Assembly: GCF_902497745.1 (NCBI RefSeq)
Contig: NZ_CABVHJ010000006.1
Span: 186,001 to 250,000 of the forward strand
DNA from: Pseudomonas fluorescens
Lineage (GTDB): Bacteria > Pseudomonadota > Gammaproteobacteria > Pseudomonadales > Pseudomonadaceae
DNA: 64,000 bases
Direction: 5' to 3'
This document shows positions 54,074-63,026 of this stretch, in pieces (the stretch's first letter is position 1; each line of letters opens with the position of its first letter). The notes under the pieces were generated by a model that saw only the letters and a program-made list of their open reading frames with translations, made no database searches and was not told where the DNA came from. Made by a program: the position numbers and the translations under genes.

Positions 54074-55438
54074 TCAGGCTTCGGTGAGATACCAACGCCA
54101 ATCCTGCTCACCCACCTCGGCCATGAACTGCCGATACTCGGCACGCTTCACCGCCAGATACACCCCGAGAAACTCCTGCCCCAAGGCGTCCCGTGCCCAC
54201 ACCGAATTCTCCAGCGCCTGCAGCGACGTCAGCCAATCCGTCGGCAGCAACTCCTTCGCCTGCGCATAACCGTTGCCTTCAACCGGCGCACCCGGATCAA
54301 GGTGTTCACGAATGCCGCGATGAATCCCGGCAAGGATCGCCGCCGCTGCCAGATACGGGTTGGCATCGGCGCCGCAGATGCGGTGTTCGATGTGCCGGGT
54401 GTTGGCCGGGCCGCCCGGTACGCGCAGGCTCACGGTACGGTTGTCGACGCCCCAGGTCGGCGCCAGCGGCGCGTAGCTGTTGGCCTGAAAGCGCCGGTAG
54501 GAGTTGGCGTTCGGGCAGAACAGCAGCAGCGAATCGAGCAAGGACGCGAGCATGCCGCCAATCGCCGTGCGCAGCAGCGGCGTGCCGGCCGGGTCTTCGG
54601 AGGCGAACAGATTGTGTCCCGCGGCATCGGCCAGACTGACGTGCATATGCATGCCGGTGCCGGCCAGATCATCGAACGGCTTGGCCATGAAGGTTGCCTG
54701 CATGCCGTGCTTGTGGGCGATGGCTTTGACCAGACGTTTATAGCGCACGGCTTGGTCCATCGCCTCCAGCGCATCACCGTGTTCAAGGGTGATTTCCACC
54801 TGACCCGGCGCGTACTCGGAGATCGCCGTGCGCGCCGGAATGCCGTGCAGTTTGCAGGCGCTGTAGAGGTCGGCGAGGAACGGTTCGATCTGTTCCAACT
54901 CACGCAAACCGTAAACCTGAGTGTGTCGCGGTCGACCACCGTCGGCGTCCAGTGCCGGTTGCGGGCGGCCGTTGTGATCGCGTTTGGCGTCGAGCAGATA
55001 GAACTCCAGTTCACACGCCATCACCGGGAAATAACCCTCGGCTTTGAGACCGTCGATGACTTTGATCAGCAAGTGCCGTGGGTCAGCGATGCTCGCCGGC
55101 ATGCCCTCGGTCGGGTGCATGCTGACCTGCACGGCGGCGGTCGGAATCTGCCGCCATGGCAGGCGCACCAGACTGCCTTCCAGCGGATAGGCGCGGCAGT
55201 CGATATCGCCGACGTCCCAGACCAGACCGGAGTTCTCGACGTCTTCACCCTGCACGGTCAGGCCGAGGATGGTGCTTGGTAGCGGTCGACCGCTTTCGTA
55301 CACGGCGAGCAGTTCTTCGCGGTGCAACAGCTTGCCGCGCGGCACGCCGTTGGCGTCGAGGATGAACAACTCGATCATGTCGATATCGGGGTTCTGATCA
55401 AGGAACAGGCGTGCGTCTTCGATGGCTGCGAATTTCAT
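54074..55438 (-). CDS. Glutamine-synthetase-family gamma-glutamylamine ligase
   Basis: A 454-residue GS-family ligase, paralogous to the puuA product. Motifs: IDMIELFILDANGVPRGKLL, MACELEFYLLDAK, PGQVEITLEHGDALEAMDQA, FMAKPFDDLAGTGMHMHVSL, PNANSYRRFQ and NTRHIEHRICGADANPYLAA. In Pseudomonas several such PauA-like enzymes act on different amines, so the substrate is open. The start at 55438 (not the earlier TTG) has GAGTG upstream. Its partner oxidase follows. Confidence 0.9.
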   Translation of the reverse strand: MKFAAIEDARLFLDQNPDIDMIELFILDANGVPRGKLLHREELLAVYESGRPLPSTILGLTVQGEDVENSGLVWDVGDIDCRAYPLEGSLVRLPWRQIPTAAVQVSMHPTEGMPASIADPRHLLIKVIDGLKAEGYFPVMACELEFYLLDAKRDHNGRPQPALDADGGRPRHTQVYGLRELEQIEPFLADLYSACKLHGIPARTAISEYAPGQVEITLEHGDALEAMDQAVRYKRLVKAIAHKHGMQATFMAKPFDDLAGTGMHMHVSLADAAGHNLFASEDPAGTPLLRTAIGGMLASLLDSLLLFCPNANSYRRFQANSYAPLAPTWGVDNRTVSLRVPGGPANTRHIEHRICGADANPYLAAAAILAGIHRGIREHLDPGAPVEGNGYAQAKELLPTDWLTSLQALENSVWARDALGQEFLGVYLAVKRAEYRQFMAEVGEQDWRWYLTEA

Positions 55439-55846
55439 AATCAATCACTCACGATGGCGCCGCACAGGCGCGCAGATTCGGGCCGGACACGACGCGGCAA
55501 TAGGCGTGGCTGTCCTGGCAGGGATATCAAGAAGTAGGGGGCTGTCGCGGTTTTTTAACGGACGCGATCAGACAGACCGGGCGATATCCGGCGGGCGTGC
55601 GGAGTGACGCAGCTTGGAGCGGCGCAGGGCCATGGGGAGATTGACGATACGATTCATACGCCGCCCCTGTGAGAGAGGGTGCGCAGGGTAGAGACGTTCA
55701 ACGATTCTGCTTGTTGTAGTGACGTACTCATAACGCGTGTTTCCGTTGGCGGAAAACGTCGGTGGCGGGCTGACCCGCCGACCGGTGTGCCCGGATAGTA
55801 AGGGGGAATTCGCGGGCGTGTAAACGGGAGATTCGCGAGCCAGGGT
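55439..55846. other. Gap upstream of the synthetase gene
   Basis: It holds the 29-codon candidate gene at 55568-55657. Two hairpin-prone sites are also present: TTTCCG-TTGG-CGGAAA at about 55740-55755 and GGCGGG-CTGA-CCCGCC at about 55764-55779. No other gene is seen. Confidence 0.5.
55568..55657 (-). CDS. Candidate 29-residue leader peptide
   Basis: ATG at 55657 to TGA at 55568 encodes 29 residues (MNRIVNLPMALRRSKLRHSA, then RPPDIARSV), Arg-rich. AGGGG lies 7 bases upstream. It is on the synthetase strand, ending 129 bases before that gene. It could be a leader peptide or an independent small protein. Expression is not shown. Confidence 0.4.
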   Translation of the reverse strand: MNRIVNLPMALRRSKLRHSARPPDIARSV

Positions 55847-57190
55847 TCAGCGCATCAGCTCAAAGCCCAGCCCGGCGAGGGCGCAAACGATCAACACACT
55901 GATCACGCCGCGCTTGAAAACGAACAAAGCCAATCCTGCCGCAACCGCCAGCATCAGCGAAAACAGATCCAGCGCCCCGGCAAAACCGTTTGGCCACAAC
56001 ACGTGATAGGCGAAAAAACACGCCAGATTGACAATCACCCCGACCACGGCGGCGGTGATTGCCGTCAACGGTGCGGTGAACTTCAGTTCGTTGTGCGTCG
56101 ATTCCACCAACGGCCCGCCGGCGAGGATGAACAGAAACGAGGGCAGGAAGGTGAACCAGGTCACCAGTGTTGCCGCCAGCGCCCCGGCGGCAAAGGCATG
56201 TTCTGCGCCGAACGTCGGTTGCACGTAGGCACCGACGAAACCGACAAACGCCACCACCATGATCAGCGGGCCCGGGGTGGTTTCGCCGAGGGCGAGGCCG
56301 TCGATCATCTGCGTCGGCGTCAACCAGCCGTAATGCCCGACGGCGCCCTGATAGACGTAAGGCAGTACCGCGTAGGCGCCACCGAAGGTAAGCAGCGCGG
56401 CTTTGGTGAAGAACCAGGCCATTTGCGTGAAGATGCCGTCCCAGCCGAACAGCACCGTCAGTAACGCCATCGGCAAACACCAGAGCACTGCGCCGATCAA
56501 CCCCAGACGCAGCAGCTTCGGCAGGCTGAAGCGGGCATGCTCGGGGGCTGGCGTATCGTCGTCGATCAACGCCGGGCCGAAGGATTTCTCGCTGTTGCGC
56601 GCCGCCGTGTTGCTGAACTGCTGCGGTGCGAATCGTCCGCTCAGATAGCCGATCAACGCGGCCCCGAGGACGATCAAGGGAAAGGGTACATTGAAGGCGA
56701 AAATCGCCACGAATGACGCCCCGGCAATCGCCCACAGCCAGGCATTCTTCAATGCACGCGAGCCGATGCGATGCGCGGCGTGCAGGACAATGGCGGTGAT
56801 TGCCGGTTTGATCCCGTAAAACACACCGGCCACCGCTGGCACGTCACCGAAAGCGACGTACAGCCAGGACAAGCCAATCAGAATGAACAACGACGGCAAC
56901 ACAAACAGTGCACCGGCAATGACCCCGCCCCACGTTCGATGCAGCAGCCAGCCGATGTACGTCGCCAATTGCTGAGCCTCGGGGCCGGGCAGCAACATGC
57001 AGTAGTTGAGTGCGTGCAGGAAACGTTTTTCGGAGATCCAGCGCCGGCGCTCGACCAGCTCCTGATGCATGATCGCGATCTGCCCGGCCGGCCCGCCGAA
57101 ACCGATGCAGCCGAGTTTCAGCCAGAAGCGCCAGGCCTGGCGCAGGGTGACGGGGTCGGGGCGGGGCAGGTGGTTCGGCGCTGTGCTCAA
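55847..57190 (-). CDS. chrA: Chromate efflux transporter ChrA
   Basis: A 447-residue CHR-family transporter with two CHR domains. The first domain shows FWLKLGCIGFGGPAGQIAIM, ALNYCMLLPGPEAQQLATYI and GWLLHRTWGGVIAG; the second shows FFTKAALLTFGGAYAVLPYV and DGLALGETTPGPLIMVVAFV. About 12 membrane helices. No regulator gene is adjacent. It exports chromate in the characterised members; some homologues have other anion roles. Confidence 0.94.
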   Translation of the reverse strand: MSTAPNHLPRPDPVTLRQAWRFWLKLGCIGFGGPAGQIAIMHQELVERRRWISEKRFLHALNYCMLLPGPEAQQLATYIGWLLHRTWGGVIAGALFVLPSLFILIGLSWLYVAFGDVPAVAGVFYGIKPAITAIVLHAAHRIGSRALKNAWLWAIAGASFVAIFAFNVPFPLIVLGAALIGYLSGRFAPQQFSNTAARNSEKSFGPALIDDDTPAPEHARFSLPKLLRLGLIGAVLWCLPMALLTVLFGWDGIFTQMAWFFTKAALLTFGGAYAVLPYVYQGAVGHYGWLTPTQMIDGLALGETTPGPLIMVVAFVGFVGAYVQPTFGAEHAFAAGALAATLVTWFTFLPSFLFILAGGPLVESTHNELKFTAPLTAITAAVVGVIVNLACFFAYHVLWPNGFAGALDLFSLMLAVAAGLALFVFKRGVISVLIVCALAGLGFELMR

Positions 57191-57243
57191 GCGTGACTCC
57201 GGAGTTGAATCCTGGCGGAGTGGCTATCTAATCAGACTTTCAA

Positions 57244-57547
57244 CCCTCACCCCAGCCCTCTCCCAGAGGGAGAGGGGGCCGACCGAGGTGTCTAGCGTTG
57301 TTCGTCGACCTGAAAGATCGAGTCGATTATGGATTCAGAGCCAATCTTTCAAGTCGGTGAATCTCCGCAATATCCCCCCAATCAGTCCCCTCTCCCTCGG
57401 GGAGAGGGGGCCTCATCCGTCGACCTGAAAGATCTTATCGATTATGGATTCACCACAACTCCTTCACGTCGGCGTACTTCTGCAATATCCCCCAATCAGT
57501 CCCCTCTCCCTCGGGGAGAGGGTTAGGCGGGCGGCGTTCCGATGAGG
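57244..57547. repeat. Long mosaic palindromic repeat, copy F
   Basis: The left end is CCCTCACCCCAGCCCTCTCC. Two inner segments each contain GTCGATTATGGATTCA-like units (about 57322 and 57439), with repeated CCCCTCTCCCTCGGGGAGAG hairpins. The right end carries an extra GGGCGGCGTTCCGAT insert before GAGGGG. That insert resembles, in reverse, the insert of copy D. It fills the gap after chrA. Confidence 0.85.
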
Positions 57548-57559
57548 GGCTTTTGCTTT

Positions 57560-58021
57560 TCAGGCATGCGCCAGACTCCAGCGCAACGCCGCATTCCGAT
57601 CACTCTCACGGCCCTCGACCCAGTGAGAACCCTCCGGCGTAGTCTCGCGCTTCCAGAACGGCGCGCGGGTCTTGAGCACGTCCATGATGAACGCACAGGC
57701 CTCGAACGCCATATGCCGATGTTTACTGCTGACCCCGACAAACACGATCGGCTCGCACACCGATAACGCGCCGACCCGATGCACAATCTCCACGCCCAAC
57801 AGCGGCCAGCGCTCACGGGCTTCTTCGGCGATCTGCTCGAGGGCTTTTTCGGTCATGCCCGGATAGTGCTCCAGAAACAGCTCATTCACGCTCTGGCCAA
57901 TGTTCAGATCACGCACATAACCAATGAAATTCACCACCGCGCCCACCCGTGGATTGCGCGCGTGCAGATCAGCCGTCAACTGACCGACATCGAAGCTCTT
58001 GTACTGGACTCGAATAGCCAT
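57560..58021 (-). CDS. moaE: Molybdopterin synthase large subunit MoaE
   Basis: A 153-residue catalytic subunit of molybdopterin synthase, which with MoaD converts cyclic pyranopterin monophosphate to molybdopterin. Signatures: GAVVNFIGYVRDLN, FLEHYPGMTEKALEQIAEEA, SSKHRHMAFEACAFIMDVLK and APFWKRETTPEGSHWVE. The Lys residues of KHRH and FWKRE are the known active-site ones. It starts 3 bases after moaD. Confidence 0.96.
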   Translation of the reverse strand: MAIRVQYKSFDVGQLTADLHARNPRVGAVVNFIGYVRDLNIGQSVNELFLEHYPGMTEKALEQIAEEARERWPLLGVEIVHRVGALSVCEPIVFVGVSSKHRHMAFEACAFIMDVLKTRAPFWKRETTPEGSHWVEGRESDRNAALRWSLAHA

Positions 58022-58024
58022 CGA

Positions 58025-58276
58025 TCAACCCCCGGTCACTGGCGGGAAAAACGCGATTTCATCAAAATCCTCAATCACCTGACTCGGCTGACACAGCTCC
58101 TGATTCACCGCGCACATCAGGTTGCCGGCACCGAGCACTTCGCGCCACAGATCGCCGCGCTGCATGAGCATTTGCCGCACGTCCTCAACGCTGCCCAAAG
58201 CCTCAGTCAGCGGAATTTTTTCACCGCCCAGATTCAACCGGTCACGATAGCTGGCGAAGTAGTTGATCAGGATCAT
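58025..58276 (-). CDS. moaD: Molybdopterin synthase sulfur carrier MoaD
   Basis: An 83-residue ubiquitin-like protein ending in Gly-Gly (AFFPPVTGG), the tail that is thiocarboxylated to give sulfur to the pterin. The start is [15 protein letters not shown]. It overlaps moaC by ATGA at 58273-58276 and is followed by moaE after 3 bases. Confidence 0.95.
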   Translation of the reverse strand: MILINYFASYRDRLNLGGEKIPLTEALGSVEDVRQMLMQRGDLWREVLGAGNLMCAVNQELCQPSQVIEDFDEIAFFPPVTGG

Positions 58277-58758
58277 TGCGCGTCCTCCCATTGAAAGTGC
58301 CCCGAGCGCCCGCCCTGTTTGCTGAGCAGGCGGATATCGCCAATGACCATGGCCCGATCCACCGCTTTGCACATATCGTAAATAGTCAGCGCGGCAACGC
58401 TGGCGGCGGTCAACGCTTCGAGTTCGACGCCGGTCTGGCCAGTAAGGCGGCAGGTGCTGGTGATCTGCACGCGGTCCGGTTCGCAGGCCTTGAGTTCGAC
58501 GTGAATCGAACTGAGCAACAGCGCATGGCACAGCGGAATCAGCTCGTGAGTGCGCTTGGCCGCTTGTATCCCGGCGATCCTCGCCACCGCGAAGACATCG
58601 CCTTTCGGGTGACCGTTGGCCTGGATCATTTGCAGGGTTTCCGGGCGCATCTGCACCCAGGCTTGCGCCGTGGCTTCGCGGCGGGTCGCGGCTTTGTCGC
58701 TGACGTCGACCATGTTGGCGCGGCCCTGATCGTCAAGGTGGGTGAGGGTGTGGCTCAT
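58273..58758 (-). CDS. moaC: Cyclic pyranopterin monophosphate synthase MoaC
   Basis: A 161-residue enzyme that closes the pyranopterin ring after MoaA. Signatures: [33 protein letters not shown] and [20 protein letters not shown]. Its ATG at 58758 overlaps the fdhD stop. A longer frame upstream lies inside fdhD. No moaA gene is in the window. Confidence 0.96.
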   Translation of the reverse strand: MSHTLTHLDDQGRANMVDVSDKAATRREATAQAWVQMRPETLQMIQANGHPKGDVFAVARIAGIQAAKRTHELIPLCHALLLSSIHVELKACEPDRVQITSTCRLTGQTGVELEALTAASVAALTIYDMCKAVDRAMVIGDIRLLSKQGGRSGHFQWEDAQ

Positions 58759-59600
58759 GCGGAAATCTCCTGGAGCGGGCTGTAAATTCGCGGGGCGTTG
58801 CGGTGCGGCACGTGGATCAGATTGAGCCGGTGCTTGAGTGCCCAGCGCACGGTCAACGCGGTGGGCGCGGACAGGCTGACGAGGGTGCCGAGGCGTGCGC
58901 GCACGGCTTTGTGAATCAGTTCGAGGCTGCAACGGCTGGTGACCACGACGAAGCCTTCAGCCGCATCGATGGCATCGATCTGCATCGCGCCGATCAGCTT
59001 GTCGAGGGCGTTGTGGCGGCCGATGTCTTCGCGGCACAGCAAGGCTTCGCCGTCAGCGTCGAAGAACAGCGCGGCATGCAAGGCACCGCTGCTGCGCGCC
59101 AGTTGCTGGGCCTGTTCGATGCGTTGGCGGATGTCGTCGAAATGCTTGGCCGGCGGCAGCGGTGAAGGTTGCAGAATTTGCAGTTGCGGCAACGCCTGTT
59201 CCAGCGCTTCGACGCCACAGATGCCGCAGCCACTGGTGCCGGTCATTTGCCGACGATGATCTTTCAAGGCCCAGAACGCCCGGCTGGAAATCTGCACATC
59301 GGCCTGACAAGCCTGATCGAAATGCGTCAGGCGGATGTCGTAGATCTCGTCGACGCTGTCGATGATCGCGTTGCTCAAACTGAAGCCACGGATGAAGTCT
59401 TCGAGGTTGCCGGGCGAGACCATCATCACTGCCTGGCTGAGGCCGTTGTAGGTGATGGCGAGGGCGATTTCCGAGGCTAGCGCGGCGTGGGAGATGGCGG
59501 CGTCGGGCAGGTATTCGCGAAACGCCACTTGCGCCGGTTGCGGCGCGGGGGCGTTGGGTTCGCTGGTGGATTCTGTGATGGTTTCGACTTGGCAGAGCAT
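58755..59600 (-). CDS. fdhD: Formate dehydrogenase accessory sulfurtransferase FdhD
   Basis: A 281-residue protein that transfers sulfur to the bis-MGD cofactor of formate dehydrogenase. The active CxxC lies in [55 protein letters not shown] and [20 protein letters not shown] are typical. It heads the fdhD-moaC-moaD-moaE unit by 4-base overlaps. No formate dehydrogenase subunit gene is present in the window. Confidence 0.95.
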   Translation of the reverse strand: MLCQVETITESTSEPNAPAPQPAQVAFREYLPDAAISHAALASEIALAITYNGLSQAVMMVSPGNLEDFIRGFSLSNAIIDSVDEIYDIRLTHFDQACQADVQISSRAFWALKDHRRQMTGTSGCGICGVEALEQALPQLQILQPSPLPPAKHFDDIRQRIEQAQQLARSSGALHAALFFDADGEALLCREDIGRHNALDKLIGAMQIDAIDAAEGFVVVTSRCSLELIHKAVRARLGTLVSLSAPTALTVRWALKHRLNLIHVPHRNAPRIYSPLQEISA

Positions 59601-59736
59601 CTTGAAAGTCCCGAAACGCTGAAGAGTGTTCAGGCTACGGGGGCGTTAAAAGTGCGTCCAATCGCTTGTTCTGATGTGGTGATTGCTTTGGTCGATCAAC
59701 ACCGTCACATCCGATTTTTTTGCTGTCTGGTCGGGC

Positions 59737-59808
59737 CTCTTCGCGAGCAAGCTCGCTCCCACAGGGAATGCATTTCAATTGTGGGAGCGAGCTTGCTCGC
59801 GAAGGCGG
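59737..59808. repeat. REP pair, tail-to-tail
   Basis: Two REP copies in reverse order between the LysR stop and fdhD promoter region. Confidence 0.85.
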
Positions 59809-59826
59809 TCTGACATCCAACATCAA

Positions 59827-60726
59827 TTATTCAGCGGGCACTTCTACCCCAAACAACTTCCGCGCCTCGGCAAAACACTTCTCGGCAATCGCCGAACGCG
59901 GTTCGGTCTTGCGCATCACCAGGCCCAGTGGCGCGAGCACACTGGCATCGGGCAACTGCATGAACGACAGGTGCTCGATCGGCTCCTCAAGCCCGCTGTC
60001 CAGCGGCATGATCGCGCAGCAGAAGCCCTGGTGAATCGCCTGCAACAGCTGATAGGTCGAATCGCTTTCCATGATCGGCTGCGGACTGAGGCCACGGCTG
60101 CGGAAGCTCAAATCGATGGATTTACGATAATGCATGCCGGCGGTGATCATCCCCAGCGGTAGCTCGGCGGCGTCTTCCCAACTCATTTCCGAGCCTTCGA
60201 AATGGAAATGCCGGTTGTCGTAAAGCAAGCCGACACGGGTTTCGCCGATCTCGAAAAACTCGAAATAGTTCGGGTTGACGTGATCGAGGTAGCACACGCC
60301 GAGATCAAGCTGATTGTTGCCCAGCCCGGCAATTATCTCGTCGGAACTGAGCGACGACAGGCTGAACTTCAACTCCGGATAAGTGCCGGACAAACCCTGA
60401 ATGTAATTGACCGGGTTGAAGCTGCTCAGCGGCACCAGACCCAGACGCAGACTACCCACCAGTTGCCCGCGACACGCCGCCGCTTCGGCAAACAAACCGT
60501 CATGCGCCGCGAGCAAGGTGCGCGCCCAGGCCAGTACACGCTCGCCGGCCTGGGTGAAACCTTCAAAGCGCTGGCCACGGTTGACCAGCACCAGATCCAG
60601 CTCATCTTCGAGATTGCGCAGGCGCATCGACAACGTCGGTTGGGTGATGTGGCAGCGTGCGGCGGCCTGGCCGAAGTGGCGGGTTTCGTCCAGCGCGATC
60701 AGGAACTTGAGTTGTTTGATGTCCAC
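59827..60726 (-). CDS. LysR-family regulator beside molybdenum cofactor genes
   Basis: A 299-residue LysR regulator. GTG start at 60726, with CAGG 7 bases upstream and the protein opening VDIKQLKFLIALDETRHFGQ. HTH: AAARCHITQPTLSMRLRNLE. The effector domain starts around residue 90 (LVGSLRLGLVPLSSFNPVNY). It lies between fdhD (same strand) and the divergent moaB-moeA unit, with two matching sites upstream at 60852-60925. It may respond to formate or molybdenum status, which is inference. Confidence 0.92.
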   Translation of the reverse strand: MDIKQLKFLIALDETRHFGQAAARCHITQPTLSMRLRNLEDELDLVLVNRGQRFEGFTQAGERVLAWARTLLAAHDGLFAEAAACRGQLVGSLRLGLVPLSSFNPVNYIQGLSGTYPELKFSLSSLSSDEIIAGLGNNQLDLGVCYLDHVNPNYFEFFEIGETRVGLLYDNRHFHFEGSEMSWEDAAELPLGMITAGMHYRKSIDLSFRSRGLSPQPIMESDSTYQLLQAIHQGFCCAIMPLDSGLEEPIEHLSFMQLPDASVLAPLGLVMRKTEPRSAIAEKCFAEARKLFGVEVPAE

Positions 60727-60851
60727 GAAGGCACCTGCTCGTTGAGAAATTGGATTGAGTATTGACGCAGATGCGCGAGGCGCACGAAAAACGCGAGGTG
60801 CGACGATCTCATCTGAACGGATATTCGTCCAATCGGAACTGTTTAAGGGCC

Positions 60852-60925
60852 TATCGATCAGCTCTATCAGGCCCGGTTCTGCTGGCATTCAGCGAGGTGC
60901 AAAGCACCGATAGAGCGGGTCGATA
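60852..60925. promoter_or_regulatory. Pair of inverted 19-base sites between LysR and moaB
   Basis: TATCGATCAGCTCTATCAG at 60852-60870 and, on the opposite strand, TATCGACCCGCTCTATCGG at 60925-60907 match at 16 of 19 bases. The pair is placed in the divergent promoter region, as LysR binding sites usually are. Confidence 0.6.
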
Positions 60926-61013
60926 ATGCGGTTGGCCAGAGTGATTAGACAGTACTCATAAGTGGCACTTAGGCTGCTCGGCAATGTTGATTGACTGCTG
61001 CCGGAGAACTGCC

Positions 61014-61553
61014 ATGAGCGCCAAAGCCGATGCCCTGTTTGTCCCCCTGAATATTGCCGTACTGACGGTCAGCGATACGCGCGATTACGCCAGCGATACC
61101 TCGGGCCAATTGCTGGTCAGTCGTTTGCTGGAAGCCGGTCATACGTTGAGCGAGCGCAACTTGCTCAAGGACGATCTGTACAAGATCCGCGCTCAGGTAG
61201 CGAACTGGATTGCCGACGAAGGCATTCAGGTGGTGCTGATCACTGGCGGCACGGGTTTCACCGGTCGCGACAGCACGCCGGAAGCGGTGGCCTGCTTGTT
61301 TGATAAGCAGATTGACGGCTTCGGCGAACTGTTCCGGGCGATCTCGATTCTGGATATCGGTACATCCACCGTGCAAAGCCGTGCGCTGGCCGGGCTGTCG
61401 AACGGCACGCTGGTGTGCTGCTTGCCGGGTTCGACCGGCGCTTGCCGCACGGCGTGGGAAGGCATTCTTGCCGAGCAACTGGATAACCGTCATCGCCCAT
61501 GCAATTTCGTCCCGCACCTGAAAGCCGTGCAAGCCTGCGGGCCACGCGGATGA
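61014..61553 (+). CDS. moaB: Molybdenum cofactor biosynthesis protein MoaB
   Basis: A 179-residue MoaB/Mog-fold protein. It has [40 protein letters not shown] and [20 protein letters not shown], matching the pterin-binding fold. It adenylates molybdopterin in some species. The start at 61014 has GGAG 7 bases upstream. The stop overlaps moeA by ATGA. Confidence 0.95.
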   Translation: MSAKADALFVPLNIAVLTVSDTRDYASDTSGQLLVSRLLEAGHTLSERNLLKDDLYKIRAQVANWIADEGIQVVLITGGTGFTGRDSTPEAVACLFDKQIDGFGELFRAISILDIGTSTVQSRALAGLSNGTLVCCLPGSTGACRTAWEGILAEQLDNRHRPCNFVPHLKAVQACGPRG

Positions 61554-62755
61554 GCAAGGCGCCGCTGATGCCGGTCGAGGACGCCCTCGACCAATTGCTT
61601 GGCATGGCCAATGAGCAAGGTCTGGCCGAAAGCGAAGTGCTGGCGCTCGACGATGCGCGTGGGCGGGTGCTGGCCAGTGATCTGGTGGCGACACTCGACC
61701 TGCCGCCGTGGCCGAACAGCGCCATGGACGGTTACGCGCTCAATCTCGCCGATCTGCACCGACAACCGCTGAAGGTCTCGCAAAAGGTTTATGCCGGGTT
61801 GGCGCCGGACACGTTGCTGCCCGGCACCTGCGCACGGATTTTTACCGGCGCACCGCTGCCGCCCGGCGCCACCTGCGTCGAGATGCAGGAGAACGTCGAA
61901 GTGCTGGAGGACGGCCGCGTGCGCTTCTTGCAGCCGCTGAAGGCGGGGCAGAACATCCGCGCGCAAGGTCAGGAAAATCGCGTTGGCGACATCCTGCTGC
62001 GCGCCGGCAAGCGCCTTGGGCCGTTCGAGCTGGCGGTCGCCGCCGGGCAAGGGCTGGCGCAACTGCACGTGGTGCGTCGCCCGCGTGTGGCGCTGCTGTC
62101 GACCGGTGACGAGCTGGTCGAGCCGGGCCAGCCACTGCGCCCCGGCAGCATTTACAACAGCAACCGTGTGTTGCTCGGTCACTGGTTGCGTGAGCTGGGC
62201 TGCGAGGTAATCGACGCCGGCATCCTCCCGGATCGTCCGGCGCAAACGCGGCTTAAGCTTGAGCAACTGCAAGTGAGCGCGGATCTGATTCTGACCACGG
62301 GCGGCGTGTCTGCCGGTGATGCCGATTGTCTCGGACAGGTGCTGCGCGACAACGGCAAACCGCTGTTGTGGAAACTCGCGATCAAGCCTGGCAAACCGCT
62401 GACGGTCGGGCATTTTGGTGCGGTGCCGGTGATTGGTTTGCCGGGTAATCCAACCTCGGCGCTGGTGACTTTTGGCTTATTGGCGCGGCCGTATCTGTTG
62501 CGCATTCAAGGCGTGGAAGAGGTCATGCCGCTGAGTTTTACGGTTAACGCGGGCTTCGATTGGCACAAGGCTGGCAGCCGCCGTGAATACCTGCGGGTGA
62601 GGCTGGAAGCGGGGCGTGCGGTGCTTTTTCCGAATCAAAGCTCCGGCGTCCTGCTCGGCGCCACCTGGGCCGATGGCCTGGTGGAAATCCCTGAGAACAG
62701 CACCCACAACCTCGGCGACCCGCTGCGCTTCATCCCGTTCAACGAACTCTTTTGA
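61550..62755 (+). CDS. moeA: Molybdopterin molybdotransferase MoeA
   Basis: A 401-residue protein that inserts molybdenum into adenylated molybdopterin. The start at 61550 overlaps the moaB stop by 4 bases. Signatures: LPPWPNSAMDGYALNLADLH, GTCARIFTGAPLPPGATCVE, LLSTGDELVEPGQPLRPGSI, LTTGGVSAGDADCLGQVL and VIGLPGNPTSALVTFGLLAR. All MoeA domains (I-IV) are present. Confidence 0.96.
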   Translation: MSKAPLMPVEDALDQLLGMANEQGLAESEVLALDDARGRVLASDLVATLDLPPWPNSAMDGYALNLADLHRQPLKVSQKVYAGLAPDTLLPGTCARIFTGAPLPPGATCVEMQENVEVLEDGRVRFLQPLKAGQNIRAQGQENRVGDILLRAGKRLGPFELAVAAGQGLAQLHVVRRPRVALLSTGDELVEPGQPLRPGSIYNSNRVLLGHWLRELGCEVIDAGILPDRPAQTRLKLEQLQVSADLILTTGGVSAGDADCLGQVLRDNGKPLLWKLAIKPGKPLTVGHFGAVPVIGLPGNPTSALVTFGLLARPYLLRIQGVEEVMPLSFTVNAGFDWHKAGSRREYLRVRLEAGRAVLFPNQSSGVLLGATWADGLVEIPENSTHNLGDPLRFIPFNELF

Positions 62756-62772
62756 CCTCACCACCAATCAAA

Positions 62773-62864
62773 CTGTGGGAGCGAGCCTGCTCGCGAAGGT
62801 GGAGTGTCAGTCAACATCGATGTTGGCTGACAGAGCCTCTTCGCGAGCAGGCTCGCTCCCACAA
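62773..62864. repeat. REP pair
   Basis: Inverted REP copies after moeA, the first of two adjacent pairs. Confidence 0.9.
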
Positions 62865-62906
62865 TGGCTTTATGGTGCTCATCAATATCCGGGTGTGAAT
62901 GCAAAA

Positions 62907-63003
62907 CCTGTGGGAGCGAGCTTGCTCGCGAAAAGCGGAGTGTCAGTCAACATTGATGTTGGCAGGCAGGGCCTCTTCGCGAGCAGGCTCGCTCCCACAG
63001 GGT
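62907..63003. repeat. REP pair
   Basis: Second inverted REP pair in the same gap. Its inner spacer (GAGTGTCAGTCAACAT-GATG, GGC) closely matches that of the first pair, so one pair may be a local duplicate of the other. Confidence 0.9.
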
Positions 63004-63026
63004 TTCGGGGTGTTTGGAGAGAAGGA

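Noticed and set aside
53546..55282. 578-codon open frame crossing the second oxidase and ligase genes
   Set aside because: Runs antisense through two real genes and a REP pair, so it cannot be a conserved protein.
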